A stretch of DNA of 64,000 bases, taken from Bacteroidota bacterium. GTDB lineage: Bacteria; Bacteroidota; Bacteroidia; Palsa-948. Position 1 is the stretch's first letter. Every line of letters starts with the position of its first letter. Under the pieces are notes generated by a model. The model saw only the letters and a list, made by a program, of their open reading frames with translations. It searched no databases and was not told where the DNA came from. Made by a program: the position numbers and the translations under genes. Positions 17,858 to 25,257 of this stretch are shown piece by piece. The DNA lies in NCBI GenBank assembly GCA_003164895.1, contig PLUL01000021.1:124001-188000 (forward strand). The letters are read 5' to 3'.

Positions 17858-18979
17858 ATGAAAATAGGAATGGTTTGTTATCCGACTTTCGGTGGAAGCG
17901 GAGTGGTTGCTACCGAACTTGGAAAACATTTGGCAGCAAAGGGTCACGAAGTACATTTTATTTCGTACAGCCGTCCGGTTCGTTTGGGAATAGATTCAAA
18001 AAATATTTTCTTTCACGAAGTTTCTGTGATCGATTATCCTTTATTCGATTATTCTCCCTATGAAATTCTACTTTCAAGCAAACTCACAGATATTGCGAAG
18101 CATTACAAATTAGATTTGCTTCATGCACATTACGCCATTCCGCATGCTTCAGCTGCATACATGGCAAAACAAGTATTGGCTTCGCACGGAATAAAAATTG
18201 GAGTGATTACCACGCTTCACGGAACGGATATTACCCTTCTTGGAAAAGATCCTGCTTTTGAACCAGTAATTACTTTTTCCATTAATCAGAGTGATGCGGT
18301 TACGGCAGTTTCTCAAAGTTTGAAAAATGATACGCTAAAATATTTTCCGGTGAAGAAGGATATTAAAGTGATTCCGAATTTTGTTTGTATTGAAGATTAC
18401 CAGATTGAAAATAAAGCAGAACGGAAAAAACTGTATGCTCCATACGGAGAAAAAATTCTGATGCACGTTTCTAATTATCGAAAAGTGAAAAGAGTAGAGG
18501 ATGTGCTTCGTGTTTTTGATAAGGTGAGAAAACAAATTCCCGCAAAACTTATTTTAGTTGGCGATGGACCGGAAAAAATCAATATTGAAAAACTCTGTAA
18601 GGAACTGGACACCTGCGGAGATATACATTCTCTGGGAAAGGTAAAGGATGTGGAGAAAATTCTCGGACTTGCCGATTTATTTCTTCTCACTTCCGAAACA
18701 GAAAGTTTTGGTCTTGCCGCGCTGGAAGCGATGTCTGCGCACGTTCCGGTTATTTCAACAAACACAGGAGGAATTCCAGAAGTGAATGTGCATGGATTTT
18801 CTGGAATGCTAAGTAATGTAGGCGATGTGGATGATATGGCTAAGAATGCAATCTCAATTCTTAAGGATGAAAATATTCATCAAAAGTTTTGTGATAATGC
18901 TTTTGAACAGGCAAAGAAATTTAAAATTGAAAATATTTTGCCCATGTACGAAAAACTTTATCAGGAGGTTATTGGCTGA
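17858..18979 (+). CDS. bshA: N-acetyl-alpha-D-glucosaminyl L-malate synthase
   Basis: The first enzyme of bacillithiol synthesis: a GT-B retaining glycosyltransferase joining GlcNAc from UDP-GlcNAc to L-malate in the cytoplasm. The 373-residue length is normal. The N-terminus MKIGMVCYPTFGGSGVVATE and the segment HFISYSRPVRL are BshA signatures. LLHAHYAIPHASAAYMA and TTLHGTDITLLG form the acceptor side, and the GT4 donor motif ETESFGLAALEAMSAHVPVI lies near residue 290. Start and length are unambiguous. No other bsh gene is adjacent, which is usual for Bacteroidota. It converges with the next gene across two bases. Confidence 0.96.
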   Translation: MKIGMVCYPTFGGSGVVATELGKHLAAKGHEVHFISYSRPVRLGIDSKNIFFHEVSVIDYPLFDYSPYEILLSSKLTDIAKHYKLDLLHAHYAIPHASAAYMAKQVLASHGIKIGVITTLHGTDITLLGKDPAFEPVITFSINQSDAVTAVSQSLKNDTLKYFPVKKDIKVIPNFVCIEDYQIENKAERKKLYAPYGEKILMHVSNYRKVKRVEDVLRVFDKVRKQIPAKLILVGDGPEKINIEKLCKELDTCGDIHSLGKVKDVEKILGLADLFLLTSETESFGLAALEAMSAHVPVISTNTGGIPEVNVHGFSGMLSNVGDVDDMAKNAISILKDENIHQKFCDNAFEQAKKFKIENILPMYEKLYQEVIG

Positions 18980-18981
18980 AA

Positions 18982-19713
18982 TTATTTTCCTCCGCTTTCA
19001 GTCCACTTGTACATTTTTTTTCCAATGCCAAAAGTTTTTTTCTTATTTGACTTTGATTTTGAAAATGAAGGAATATCGTAAGTAATTCCAAAAGTTGTCA
19101 TCACATCCATAATCCCGAATTTATTTTCCTTTCCTGAAAAATCTAAAGGGAAAGTTCCGTTTGGCGTGGAACAATTAAATCGAAAATCTCCAATGATACC
19201 GATGTTTTCATAGAGAGGTTGTGTGAAACCAATTCCTGCATTCAGTCCCCATCTTTTCACTTGTGCAAAAGCTCCGAGCTGAAGTCCGGTTGCAAGTTGA
19301 TCAATATCTGTAATTCCAGTAAAACGTGCAAACCAATCGTGTCTGTCAATTCCAATAAGTGCAAAAATGTGTGCGCGTGAATCTTTCATCCCAAAAGAAA
19401 AATGCGTGTTCACATCTATCTTGTGCGTATGAATATCATCCCAAGCCACCGGAGCTGCATGAACCGGAAAACCAGAATACTCTGTTGAAATAAAAAAAGA
19501 TCCATTAATATGAGTAACAAGACTGGCATGAAATCCTCGAATGAGTTCATAATTTATATAACGGCTTAAATCAATATTGGAAGCTACAAGTCCGCCTGTG
19601 ATTTGAAAACGCGGAGCGGTCAACTCAGGTTCTATAGGAGAATTATAAAATGTTTGAGCAAAAACAGAATAAGAGAAAAAAGAAAATGATAAGATATGTA
19701 TCAATCTCTTCAT
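18982..19713 (-). CDS. Outer-membrane beta-barrel protein of unknown function
   Basis: A 243-residue exported protein with a signal peptide ending YSVFAQ. The mature part alternates polar and hydrophobic residues as in small barrels, with aromatic turns (HASLVTHINGSFFISTEYSG, AHIFALIGIDRHDWFARF, WGLNAGIGFTQPLYENIGII). The C-terminus is basic (KSKSNKKKTFGIGKKM). I did not recognise a named family. It is transcribed alone toward bshA, about 90 bases downstream of the M13 peptidase gene and separated from it by a terminator-like hairpin. Confidence 0.7.
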   Translation of the reverse strand: MKRLIHILSFSFFSYSVFAQTFYNSPIEPELTAPRFQITGGLVASNIDLSRYINYELIRGFHASLVTHINGSFFISTEYSGFPVHAAPVAWDDIHTHKIDVNTHFSFGMKDSRAHIFALIGIDRHDWFARFTGITDIDQLATGLQLGAFAQVKRWGLNAGIGFTQPLYENIGIIGDFRFNCSTPNGTFPLDFSGKENKFGIMDVMTTFGITYDIPSFSKSKSNKKKTFGIGKKMYKWTESGGK

Positions 19714-19744
19714 GTTCGGAATTTGAGATAAAGGTAAGAAGAAA

Positions 19745-19784
19745 AAATGGCAGATGAATTAGGATATTTCTTCACCTGCCATTT
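19745..19784 (-). terminator. Rho-independent-type terminator after the M13 peptidase gene
   Basis: On the minus strand AAATGGCAG pairs with CTGCCATTT (nine pairs). A G-T wobble and a TGAA/TTCA extension follow, with a loop of about 12 bases and a T-rich tail. It starts 20 bases after the peptidase stop codon and separates that gene from the barrel gene at 18982. Confidence 0.75.
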
Positions 19785-19803
19785 AATAATTTTAAAATCA
19801 TTT

Positions 19804-21864
19804 CTACCAAATAACCGCTCTGTTTTCCGGCTTGCGATACATGTTGTCGCCTTCTTTTACACCGAATGCATCATAAAATTCCTGCATGTTTGAAAGCGGA
19901 CCAAGCACACGAAAGTTTCCCGGTGAATGCGGATTGGTAAGTACCAATCTTCTCAAAATTTCAGGCGTATATTTATCGCACCAAACCTTTGCCCAACCAA
20001 GAAAGAAACGCTGCTCAGGAGTAAATCCATCAATCGTAACAGGAGTTTTTCCTTCCTGAGATTTTTTAAATGCGTAATATGAAATAGTTAATCCGCCAAG
20101 GTCAGCAATGTTTTCACCAAGAGTTAAACGACCGTTAACATGAAGAGTATCAATAGCAAGATAGCTGCTAAATTGATCCGCAAGCATATCAGTTTTCTGT
20201 TTGAACTTTGCATGATCTTGTTCTGTCCACCAGTTTACCATGTTTCCGTTTGCATCAAACTGACATCCTTCATCATCAAAACCGTGTGTGATTTCGTGAC
20301 CGATCACTGCACCCATTCCGCCGTAATTAATTGCATCATCCTGATTGATGTCGAAGAAAGGACTTTGCATAATTCCCGCAGGGAAAACTATTTCGTTCAT
20401 AGTAGGATTATAATACGCATTGATTGTGGGCGCCGACATTCCCCATTCGGTGCGATCAACCGGCTTGCCTAATTTATTTATCATGAAATTCCAGAGGAAA
20501 CCATTTCCGTTCCATGCATTTTTGGCATACGAATCGCGGGAAATTTCCAAACCGGTGTAATCGCGCCACTTATCCGTATAGCCAAGCTTTTTCATCACTT
20601 TATCAAGTTTTGCAATCGCTTGTTTCTTTGTACTGTCGCCCATCCAGTCGCGGGAATTGATTCTCACTTTGTATGCAGCAATAAGATTGTCAACCATTTC
20701 GGTTACACGTTTCTTTGCTTCGGCAGGAAAATATTTATCTACAAATATTTTTCCAACTGCATCGCCCAATGCTCTGTCGGTTGCTGATAAAATTCTTTTC
20801 CATCGTGGTTTCATTTGCTTTAGTCCGCTAAGAGTGTGTTCGTAAAAATCAAATTCTTCATTTACAAATGCACTGCTCAGGCGAGGAGACATATCATCCA
20901 CTAAACCGTAAGCAAAATATTTTTTCCAGTCGTCAAGAGAAGTGGAAGAAATAGTTTTGTTTAGATCGGTGAAAAATGAAGGTTGACTAATTACAACAGA
21001 ATCTATATTTTTAATTCCGGCTTTTGAAAAATAATCTGCCCAATTAAAGGAAGGACACATCTTTTCAAGATCCTTGATGCTTCTTTTGTTGTAGGTTTTA
21101 ACCGGATCGCGGTTTTCTACATTCGTCCAAGATGCTTTTGCTAATTCGGTTTCAATTTTCATGATGGCATTCGCATCTTTACTTGCTATTTCTTTTGTTT
21201 CGCCCATGAGAACAAGAACATTTGTTACATGCGCAACATATTTTTCTCGAATCATTTTTGATTTCTCATCCTGACGAGTATAATAATCGCGGTCAGGAAG
21301 ACCTATTCCGCCCTGATCGAGACCAACAATTTCCTGATCGCTCTTTTTTGCATCCTGACCAACCGATGCTCTGAATATTTCGTAAATAAAATGCGTGTGT
21401 AATTCTCCGGTGAGTGCGCCTAATTCTTTTTTATCTTTTATAGAATTAATTTTATCTAACGCTTCTTTTAAAGGAGTTAAGCCCGCTTTTTCAATACTGA
21501 CAGAATCCATTCCGCTGCCGTAATAATCTCCAATCAATTGCTCGCTGCTTCCTTTAGTTGCGTTTTTATTTGCGGCAGATGCTTCCAGAATTCCCTTTAA
21601 TTTATCTAATACCTCATCGTGTAAAATATTAAAAGAACCCCACGAACTTTCAGAAGCAGGAATGGCATTCTTTTTTAACCAACCGTTATTGGCATACATA
21701 TAAAAATCGTTGCCGGGTTTAAAGGTAGTGTCGAGAAAACTTTTATCAACGCCTTTAAGAGCGACTGAGTTTTTATTTTTATCACCGCCGCAAGAAATAA
21801 GCCCTGCAAACAATGTTGCAGTAATAATGAGTTGTAGCGAAAAAGAAGATTTAATGGTGTTCAT
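19804..21864 (-). CDS. M13 family zinc metallopeptidase (PepO/neprilysin type), lipoprotein
   Basis: A 686-residue exported endopeptidase cleaving oligopeptides outside the inner membrane. The signal sequence ends in a lipobox (LFAGLISC), so the enzyme is membrane-anchored. The zinc site is complete: GHEITHGFDDEG near residue 520 (HExxH) and GENIADLGG near residue 583 (third zinc ligand, Glu). Substrate-binding NAYYNPTMNEIVFPAGI and the C-terminal motif KPENRAVIW, ending in Trp, are classic M13 features. The N-terminal peptidase domain (VDKSFLDTTFKPGNDFYMYA) is intact. The gene is monocistronic with a terminator downstream. A near-consensus -7 element (TACTTTCG) lies at 21891-21898. Confidence 0.96.
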   Translation of the reverse strand: MNTIKSSFSLQLIITATLFAGLISCGGDKNKNSVALKGVDKSFLDTTFKPGNDFYMYANNGWLKKNAIPASESSWGSFNILHDEVLDKLKGILEASAANKNATKGSSEQLIGDYYGSGMDSVSIEKAGLTPLKEALDKINSIKDKKELGALTGELHTHFIYEIFRASVGQDAKKSDQEIVGLDQGGIGLPDRDYYTRQDEKSKMIREKYVAHVTNVLVLMGETKEIASKDANAIMKIETELAKASWTNVENRDPVKTYNKRSIKDLEKMCPSFNWADYFSKAGIKNIDSVVISQPSFFTDLNKTISSTSLDDWKKYFAYGLVDDMSPRLSSAFVNEEFDFYEHTLSGLKQMKPRWKRILSATDRALGDAVGKIFVDKYFPAEAKKRVTEMVDNLIAAYKVRINSRDWMGDSTKKQAIAKLDKVMKKLGYTDKWRDYTGLEISRDSYAKNAWNGNGFLWNFMINKLGKPVDRTEWGMSAPTINAYYNPTMNEIVFPAGIMQSPFFDINQDDAINYGGMGAVIGHEITHGFDDEGCQFDANGNMVNWWTEQDHAKFKQKTDMLADQFSSYLAIDTLHVNGRLTLGENIADLGGLTISYYAFKKSQEGKTPVTIDGFTPEQRFFLGWAKVWCDKYTPEILRRLVLTNPHSPGNFRVLGPLSNMQEFYDAFGVKEGDNMYRKPENRAVIW

Positions 21865-21903
21865 GGTTGTAGGATAAAATGTTTATGAGCGCGAAAGTAG
21901 AAT

Positions 21904-22404
21904 TTATTTCCTGATGGTAACAATCTCTTCAAATATGCCAAGTTCTTTATTCTTCTTTACATTATCCCAATTGAAATAACGACCATTCATTGCCACATAA
22001 ACGCCAGCAGGAAGCGTTTCGGAAAAGGCAATTGCGCTGCCAAGGTTGAACAATCCATCCGAACTGCCAAACTTGTAAGGAATAAGAGCACCCGTTAACA
22101 CAATTGTTTTTCCTTTTACCTCTTTTGCCAACACTTTTGCCGTTTCTACCATTGTATCAGTGCCGTGGGTGATTACTATTTTGGTTTCGGCACAGCTTTG
22201 ACAACTTTTAGAAATTAAATTCCGGTCGGCATCGGTCATGTGCAGGCTGTCTTTCATCATGAGCATGGTAATATCTACCGGAACACGCGAGCGGCCGAGT
22301 GCAAGTATTTCGGTTAAGTGTGTATCCTTGAAAAAGAGTTCGCCATTAAGCTCGTTATATTCTTTATCAAATGTGCCGCCTGTTACAAAGATTTTGATTT
22401 TCAT
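21904..22404 (-). CDS. Asparaginase-like protein, N-terminal domain only
   Basis: A 166-residue cytoplasmic protein matching only the N-terminal half of L-asparaginases. Both threonine motifs of the active site are present: VTGGTFDKEY (Thr11) and VITHGTDTMVETA (residues 78-90, with Thr82, Asp83). The downstream GALIPYKFGSSDGLFNLGSA matches the family. The C-terminal domain, which completes the dimer and part of the neighbouring active site in full-length enzymes, is absent. The frame ends cleanly with no remnant of the missing half after it, so this looks like a stable short form rather than a fresh truncation. Activity is uncertain. Confidence 0.85.
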   Translation of the reverse strand: MKIKIFVTGGTFDKEYNELNGELFFKDTHLTEILALGRSRVPVDITMLMMKDSLHMTDADRNLISKSCQSCAETKIVITHGTDTMVETAKVLAKEVKGKTIVLTGALIPYKFGSSDGLFNLGSAIAFSETLPAGVYVAMNGRYFNWDNVKKNKELGIFEEIVTIRK

Positions 22405-22431
22405 AAAATGATATATTTTTTTCTAATTATT

Positions 22432-23091
22432 TTAAAACCTATAACCTACATTAATAGCCGCTCTGCCGTAAGTGCCAACTCCTCTATTAACTTCTACTAA
22501 TCCATTTTGATCATATTGATGCATAATATTCATTTGCTGCAAAAAACCTATTCCCAATCCAAGCAAAAAGTCAACAGTCAAACGTTTTCTAACATAATTC
22601 TGGTAACCAATAAATAGTCCACCGCCCAAACGATAATCTTTATCTTCTAAAGTATCCCCCCAGAGTTTTATGCTTCCATGTTCTATTATTTGGTCTAAAT
22701 AAATACCAGAATAAAAACCTGTAAAACATTTTCTTTTGCACCAAAAAAACTTGTAATCTTCAAAAATAACAAGACGACTGAACTTTTGATTACCACCATC
22801 AGAAAAATTTCGATCTGAATTACTATACATTTCAGAGAGTTGAACTGAGTTTCGGATTTTGAATCCCTTTTCTAATGTCAGGCTAACTATTTTATTATAA
22901 AATGCAAGTCCACCGATAAGATTTAAAATATCTATCTTGATATTAAACATATTTTTTGCCGTATCTGCTTTCGTTGTCTTGTGTCGAGAAGAATTGTCTT
23001 TGAACGAGGATGTGTCCGCTGATTGTCCGTGAGATTGGGTGAGGAAAAATCCAAATAAGAACACAAGTAGTATATGCTTTGAATTTTGCAT
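22432..23091 (-). CDS. Exported outer-membrane protein of unknown function
   Basis: A 219-residue protein with signal peptide MQNSKHILLVFLFGFFLTQ cut after SHGQ. The mature part alternates as in small outer-membrane barrels (VSLTLEKGFKIRNSVQLSE, CFTGFYSGIYLDQI, LGGGLFIGYQNYVRKRL, GRAAINVGYRF, ending in aromatic Phe). The open frame extends to 23445, but that extension is the translation of a 21-bp tandem array and contains the promoter, so the ATG at 23089-23091 is preferred. The -7 element TAGGTTTG ends six bases before this ATG, predicting a near-leaderless message. No named family was recognised. Confidence 0.75.
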   Translation of the reverse strand: MQNSKHILLVFLFGFFLTQSHGQSADTSSFKDNSSRHKTTKADTAKNMFNIKIDILNLIGGLAFYNKIVSLTLEKGFKIRNSVQLSEMYSNSDRNFSDGGNQKFSRLVIFEDYKFFWCKRKCFTGFYSGIYLDQIIEHGSIKLWGDTLEDKDYRLGGGLFIGYQNYVRKRLTVDFLLGLGIGFLQQMNIMHQYDQNGLVEVNRGVGTYGRAAINVGYRF

Positions 23092-23097
23092 GTTCTG

Positions 23098-23105
23098 CAA
23101 ACCTA
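23098..23105 (-). promoter_or_regulatory. Bacteroidota -7 promoter element next to a 21-bp array
   Basis: The minus strand reads TAGGTTTG, an exact TAnnTTTG match six bases before the ATG at 23091. A TTTTG string, a possible -33 element, lies 24 bases upstream, where the first unit of the 21-bp array begins. Confidence 0.55.
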
Positions 23106-23130
23106 TCGTTTTTTTAGTTTCTTTTATTAC

Positions 23131-23361
23131 AAAAGGAGTTACTTTTAAGCCAAACCTATTTCCTTTTACGTCAAAAGGAGTTCCTTTTGTATCAAAAGGA
23201 GTTACTTTTACACCAAAAGGAGTTCCTTTTACGCCAAACCTGTTTCCTTTTATGTCAAAAGGAGTTCCTTTTGTATCAAAAGGAGTTACTTTTACACCAA
23301 AAGGAGTCACTTTTACACCAAACCTGTTTCCTTTTATGTCAAAAGGAGTTACTTTTATCAC
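23131..23361. repeat. Tandem array of eleven 21-bp units, two unit types
   Basis: Eleven consecutive 21-base units start at 23131, 23152, 23173 and so on to 23341, with no spacing change. Type X begins AAAAGGAGTTNCTTTT (units 1, 3, 4, 5, 7, 8, 9, 11). Where N is C it contains the perfect palindrome AAAAGGAGTTCCTTTT. Type Y begins AAACCTRTTTCCTTTTA (units 2, 6, 10). Y therefore recurs every four units, giving an 84-base higher-order period. Both strands stay open because 21 is divisible by three; the plus strand would read KGVTFTP/NLFPFMS heptads. The array lies upstream of the gene at 22432-23091. Confidence 0.95.
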
Positions 23362-23445
23362 AAAAGCAGATAACAATACGTCATTGTAATGCAAAAATGC
23401 AACAAAAACAGTAAACAATGGCTTATTGTTTAACAACAATGGCAA

Positions 23446-23487
23446 AAACCTGTTTCCTTTTTTGCTAAAGGAGTTACTTTACCGATA
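23446..23487. repeat. Two outlying units of the 21-bp array
   Basis: One Y unit (AAACCTGTTTCCTTTTTTGC) at 23446-23466 is followed by an X-like unit (AAAGGAGTTACTTTACC) at 23467-23487. They are separated from the main array by 84 bases, exactly four periods. The X-like unit overlaps the last codons of the lipoprotein gene at 23479. The spacer contains an inverted repeat AACAAT/ATTGTT. Confidence 0.8.
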
Positions 23488-23949
23488 CGCTTTATAATGA
23501 AATTCCTCCACATCACCGTTCGATTTAATGTGTTTAAGCCACATAGATTTATATTCCAAGCGCAGGATGCTGTATTCTGTGGTCAGCCCGCTTAAACTGG
23601 ATTGCATATAAAAGTTTTTATGTTTATCTCCGAATTGACATGCTCCTTCGTCGGGCAAATTTCCATCCACCTGATAAGAACCAGTTTTTTGAATGGTAAG
23701 CATATAAAGCCCTCCAACTATATTCGTGTAAGCTGTGGTCTGGTCGGTGCCGTTTACCAAATACACATCAATATACCATGTGGCAGAGATTCGTGATGAC
23801 TTGGAGCGAAAACTAAAATCAGGACCATCAGGATATTTTTTGCATTCTGAAAAGAAAGAAGCAATAATACACAACACAATCAACAACCCTATATTAGTTG
23901 AATGGAGGGATTTATTACGTTTAGCAACAAACAATTTTGCTACTGGCAT
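23479..23949 (-). CDS. Lipoprotein of unknown function
   Basis: A 156-residue protein with a basic N-terminus, a hydrophobic stretch (IGLLIVLCIIASFFSEC) and a lipobox ending at Cys36. The mature part starts KKYPDGPDFSFRSK and looks like a small beta protein (SSRISATWYIDVYLVNG, LYMLTIQKTGSYQV, YSILRLEYKSMWLKHI), reminiscent of lipocalin-like Bacteroidota lipoproteins that begin KKYPDGP. The function is not known. Its last three codons are encoded by an outlying unit of the 21-bp array. The next gene upstream ends 59 bases away on the same strand. Confidence 0.75.
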   Translation of the reverse strand: MPVAKLFVAKRNKSLHSTNIGLLIVLCIIASFFSECKKYPDGPDFSFRSKSSRISATWYIDVYLVNGTDQTTAYTNIVGGLYMLTIQKTGSYQVDGNLPDEGACQFGDKHKNFYMQSSLSGLTTEYSILRLEYKSMWLKHIKSNGDVEEFHYKAYR

Positions 23950-24008
23950 ATTATTGCAACAGCCATTTTACTATTTTCTTAGAATTAAATGTTGCCTCTC
24001 AACTGATC

Positions 24009-25004
24009 TCATTTTTTCTTTTCTTCCTGCTGCTGTGGCTTCATCATATTCTTTTCCACTTTCACTGGTTGCCCAACATTTTTTCCTTTATACTGAACAG
24101 GTTGTTGTGGAGGTGAAGCCGTTTTTCCTTGCTGTGGCTGATTTACATGTGCAGGTTGTTCTACAGCTTTTGAGTTTTCCTGATGCTGAATAACTTGGTT
24201 GTTATTATGTGGCTGCTCATTATTGTTGTGCGGCTGCTCATTATTATGTGGCTGCTCATTATTATTGTGCGGCTGCTCATTCGAATTATGTTGTTCATTA
24301 TTTCTCTGATCATAATTTTGATGTTCGTTATATTGATGATCACCATTATTATAAGGATGATCGTTAGGATTACGTGGTTCGTTTGGCGGTGGCTCATTAC
24401 CTCTTGGTTGATTAGGAGGTGGGGGATTATTACCGCGCGGCTGACTTGGAGGAGGAGGATTATTGCCATTATTATTATTGCGTGGTCCATTATATGATGG
24501 ATTGTTGCGCGCACCGTAATAATGTTGATTTGAATTTTCATCAAATCCCGTTGAATACCCCTTATCCCCATAATTGCCGGACTGATGATAATATCTTGGA
24601 TAATGCTCTTCATATAACTCGTGATGGACCCATGGCTGATGTACACGGTAATCCAAAACAACCACATGCCCTGCATATAAATCGTAGCTGCCATATATTG
24701 GCGGAAGAGTTGGTGTAAACATCCAATTACCATTTTCCATGTAAACATATTGCTGGTTCCATACATCGTAATAACATTGTATATCTGGCAAATAATAATA
24801 TTGAACTTGCGAATTATTATAAGCTGGTGCCCATGCCGGTGGCGGAGCTTGAACAACTACTGGAGGCGGTGGAGGCGGTGCCTGAACTACCGGATACGGC
24901 TGCGGAACCGGCTGTGCTACAATACATGCTTGCAACGCTACGGTAACAAAAAACAGAAAGCCGAAATATTTGATTGATGATTTGGTTTTGAAATTAGTTT
25001 TCAT
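24009..25004 (-). CDS. Pro/Asn/His-rich surface lipoprotein
   Basis: A 331-residue protein with lipobox LQAC (Cys27). A Pro-rich linker (APPPPPPVVVQAPPPAWAP) leads to a compact Tyr/Trp-rich region (VQYYYLPDIQCYYDVWNQQY, NGNWMFTPTLPPIYG) at about residues 65-145. Then comes a long disordered tail with PRGNNPPPPNQ and NNNEQPHNN repeats, ending with basic KKK. It would extend from a membrane into the periplasm or outside. No enzymatic motif is visible. Several long frames on the opposite strand are shadows of its low-complexity codons. A promoter element lies 70 bases upstream. Confidence 0.8.
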   Translation of the reverse strand: MKTNFKTKSSIKYFGFLFFVTVALQACIVAQPVPQPYPVVQAPPPPPPVVVQAPPPAWAPAYNNSQVQYYYLPDIQCYYDVWNQQYVYMENGNWMFTPTLPPIYGSYDLYAGHVVVLDYRVHQPWVHHELYEEHYPRYYHQSGNYGDKGYSTGFDENSNQHYYGARNNPSYNGPRNNNNGNNPPPPSQPRGNNPPPPNQPRGNEPPPNEPRNPNDHPYNNGDHQYNEHQNYDQRNNEQHNSNEQPHNNNEQPHNNEQPHNNNEQPHNNNQVIQHQENSKAVEQPAHVNQPQQGKTASPPQQPVQYKGKNVGQPVKVEKNMMKPQQQEEKKK

Positions 25005-25074
25005 GGTTTTGGTTTTGTGTATTAAAAGACGGTTTACGAACTGGTGTAATAAAAATCATGCCAGTATCGGTTTG

Positions 25075-25082
25075 CAAATGTA
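25075..25082 (-). promoter_or_regulatory. Bacteroidota -7 promoter element for the Pro/Asn-rich lipoprotein
   Basis: The minus strand reads TACATTTG (TAnnTTTG), 70 bases before the ATG at 25004. The 253-base divergent gap to the next gene holds this element and the one at 25243, and nothing else evident. Confidence 0.6.
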
Positions 25083-25242
25083 ATTGAATAAATTTTATTG
25101 GTGGTATTTGTAATAATTTAATTTGGAGTAAAAAACAATCTATTATTACGAGAGATTAAAAGATTAATACAAATAATCTTAAAGGAACAAATAACATAAA
25201 GGAAGATAAAAAAAATTTATTACCAACTCTTACATAGAGATG

Positions 25243-25250
25243 TATATTTG
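25243..25250 (+). promoter_or_regulatory. Bacteroidota -7 promoter element for the TonB-type receptor
   Basis: TATATTTG matches TAnnTTTG exactly and lies seven bases before the ATG at 25258, so the transcript would have almost no leader. It overlaps the longer open frame starting at 25240, arguing against that start. Confidence 0.6.
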
Positions 25251-25257
25251 CCTCCGC

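Noticed and set aside
23131-23361. CRISPR array
   Set aside because: Units are contiguous without unique spacers and there are no cas genes in the window.
23039-23389. 116-codon plus-strand frame through the 21-bp array, and the N-terminal extension of the minus-strand gene to 23445
   Set aside because: Both are open only because a 21-base period keeps frames free of stops. The promoter and signal peptide support a start at 23091.
24161-24856. 231-codon frame in the codons of the Pro/Asn-rich lipoprotein, and plus-strand frames in the same region
   Set aside because: These are shadows of low-complexity codons of the real gene, with Ile/Met/His-rich nonsense composition and no signal peptide.
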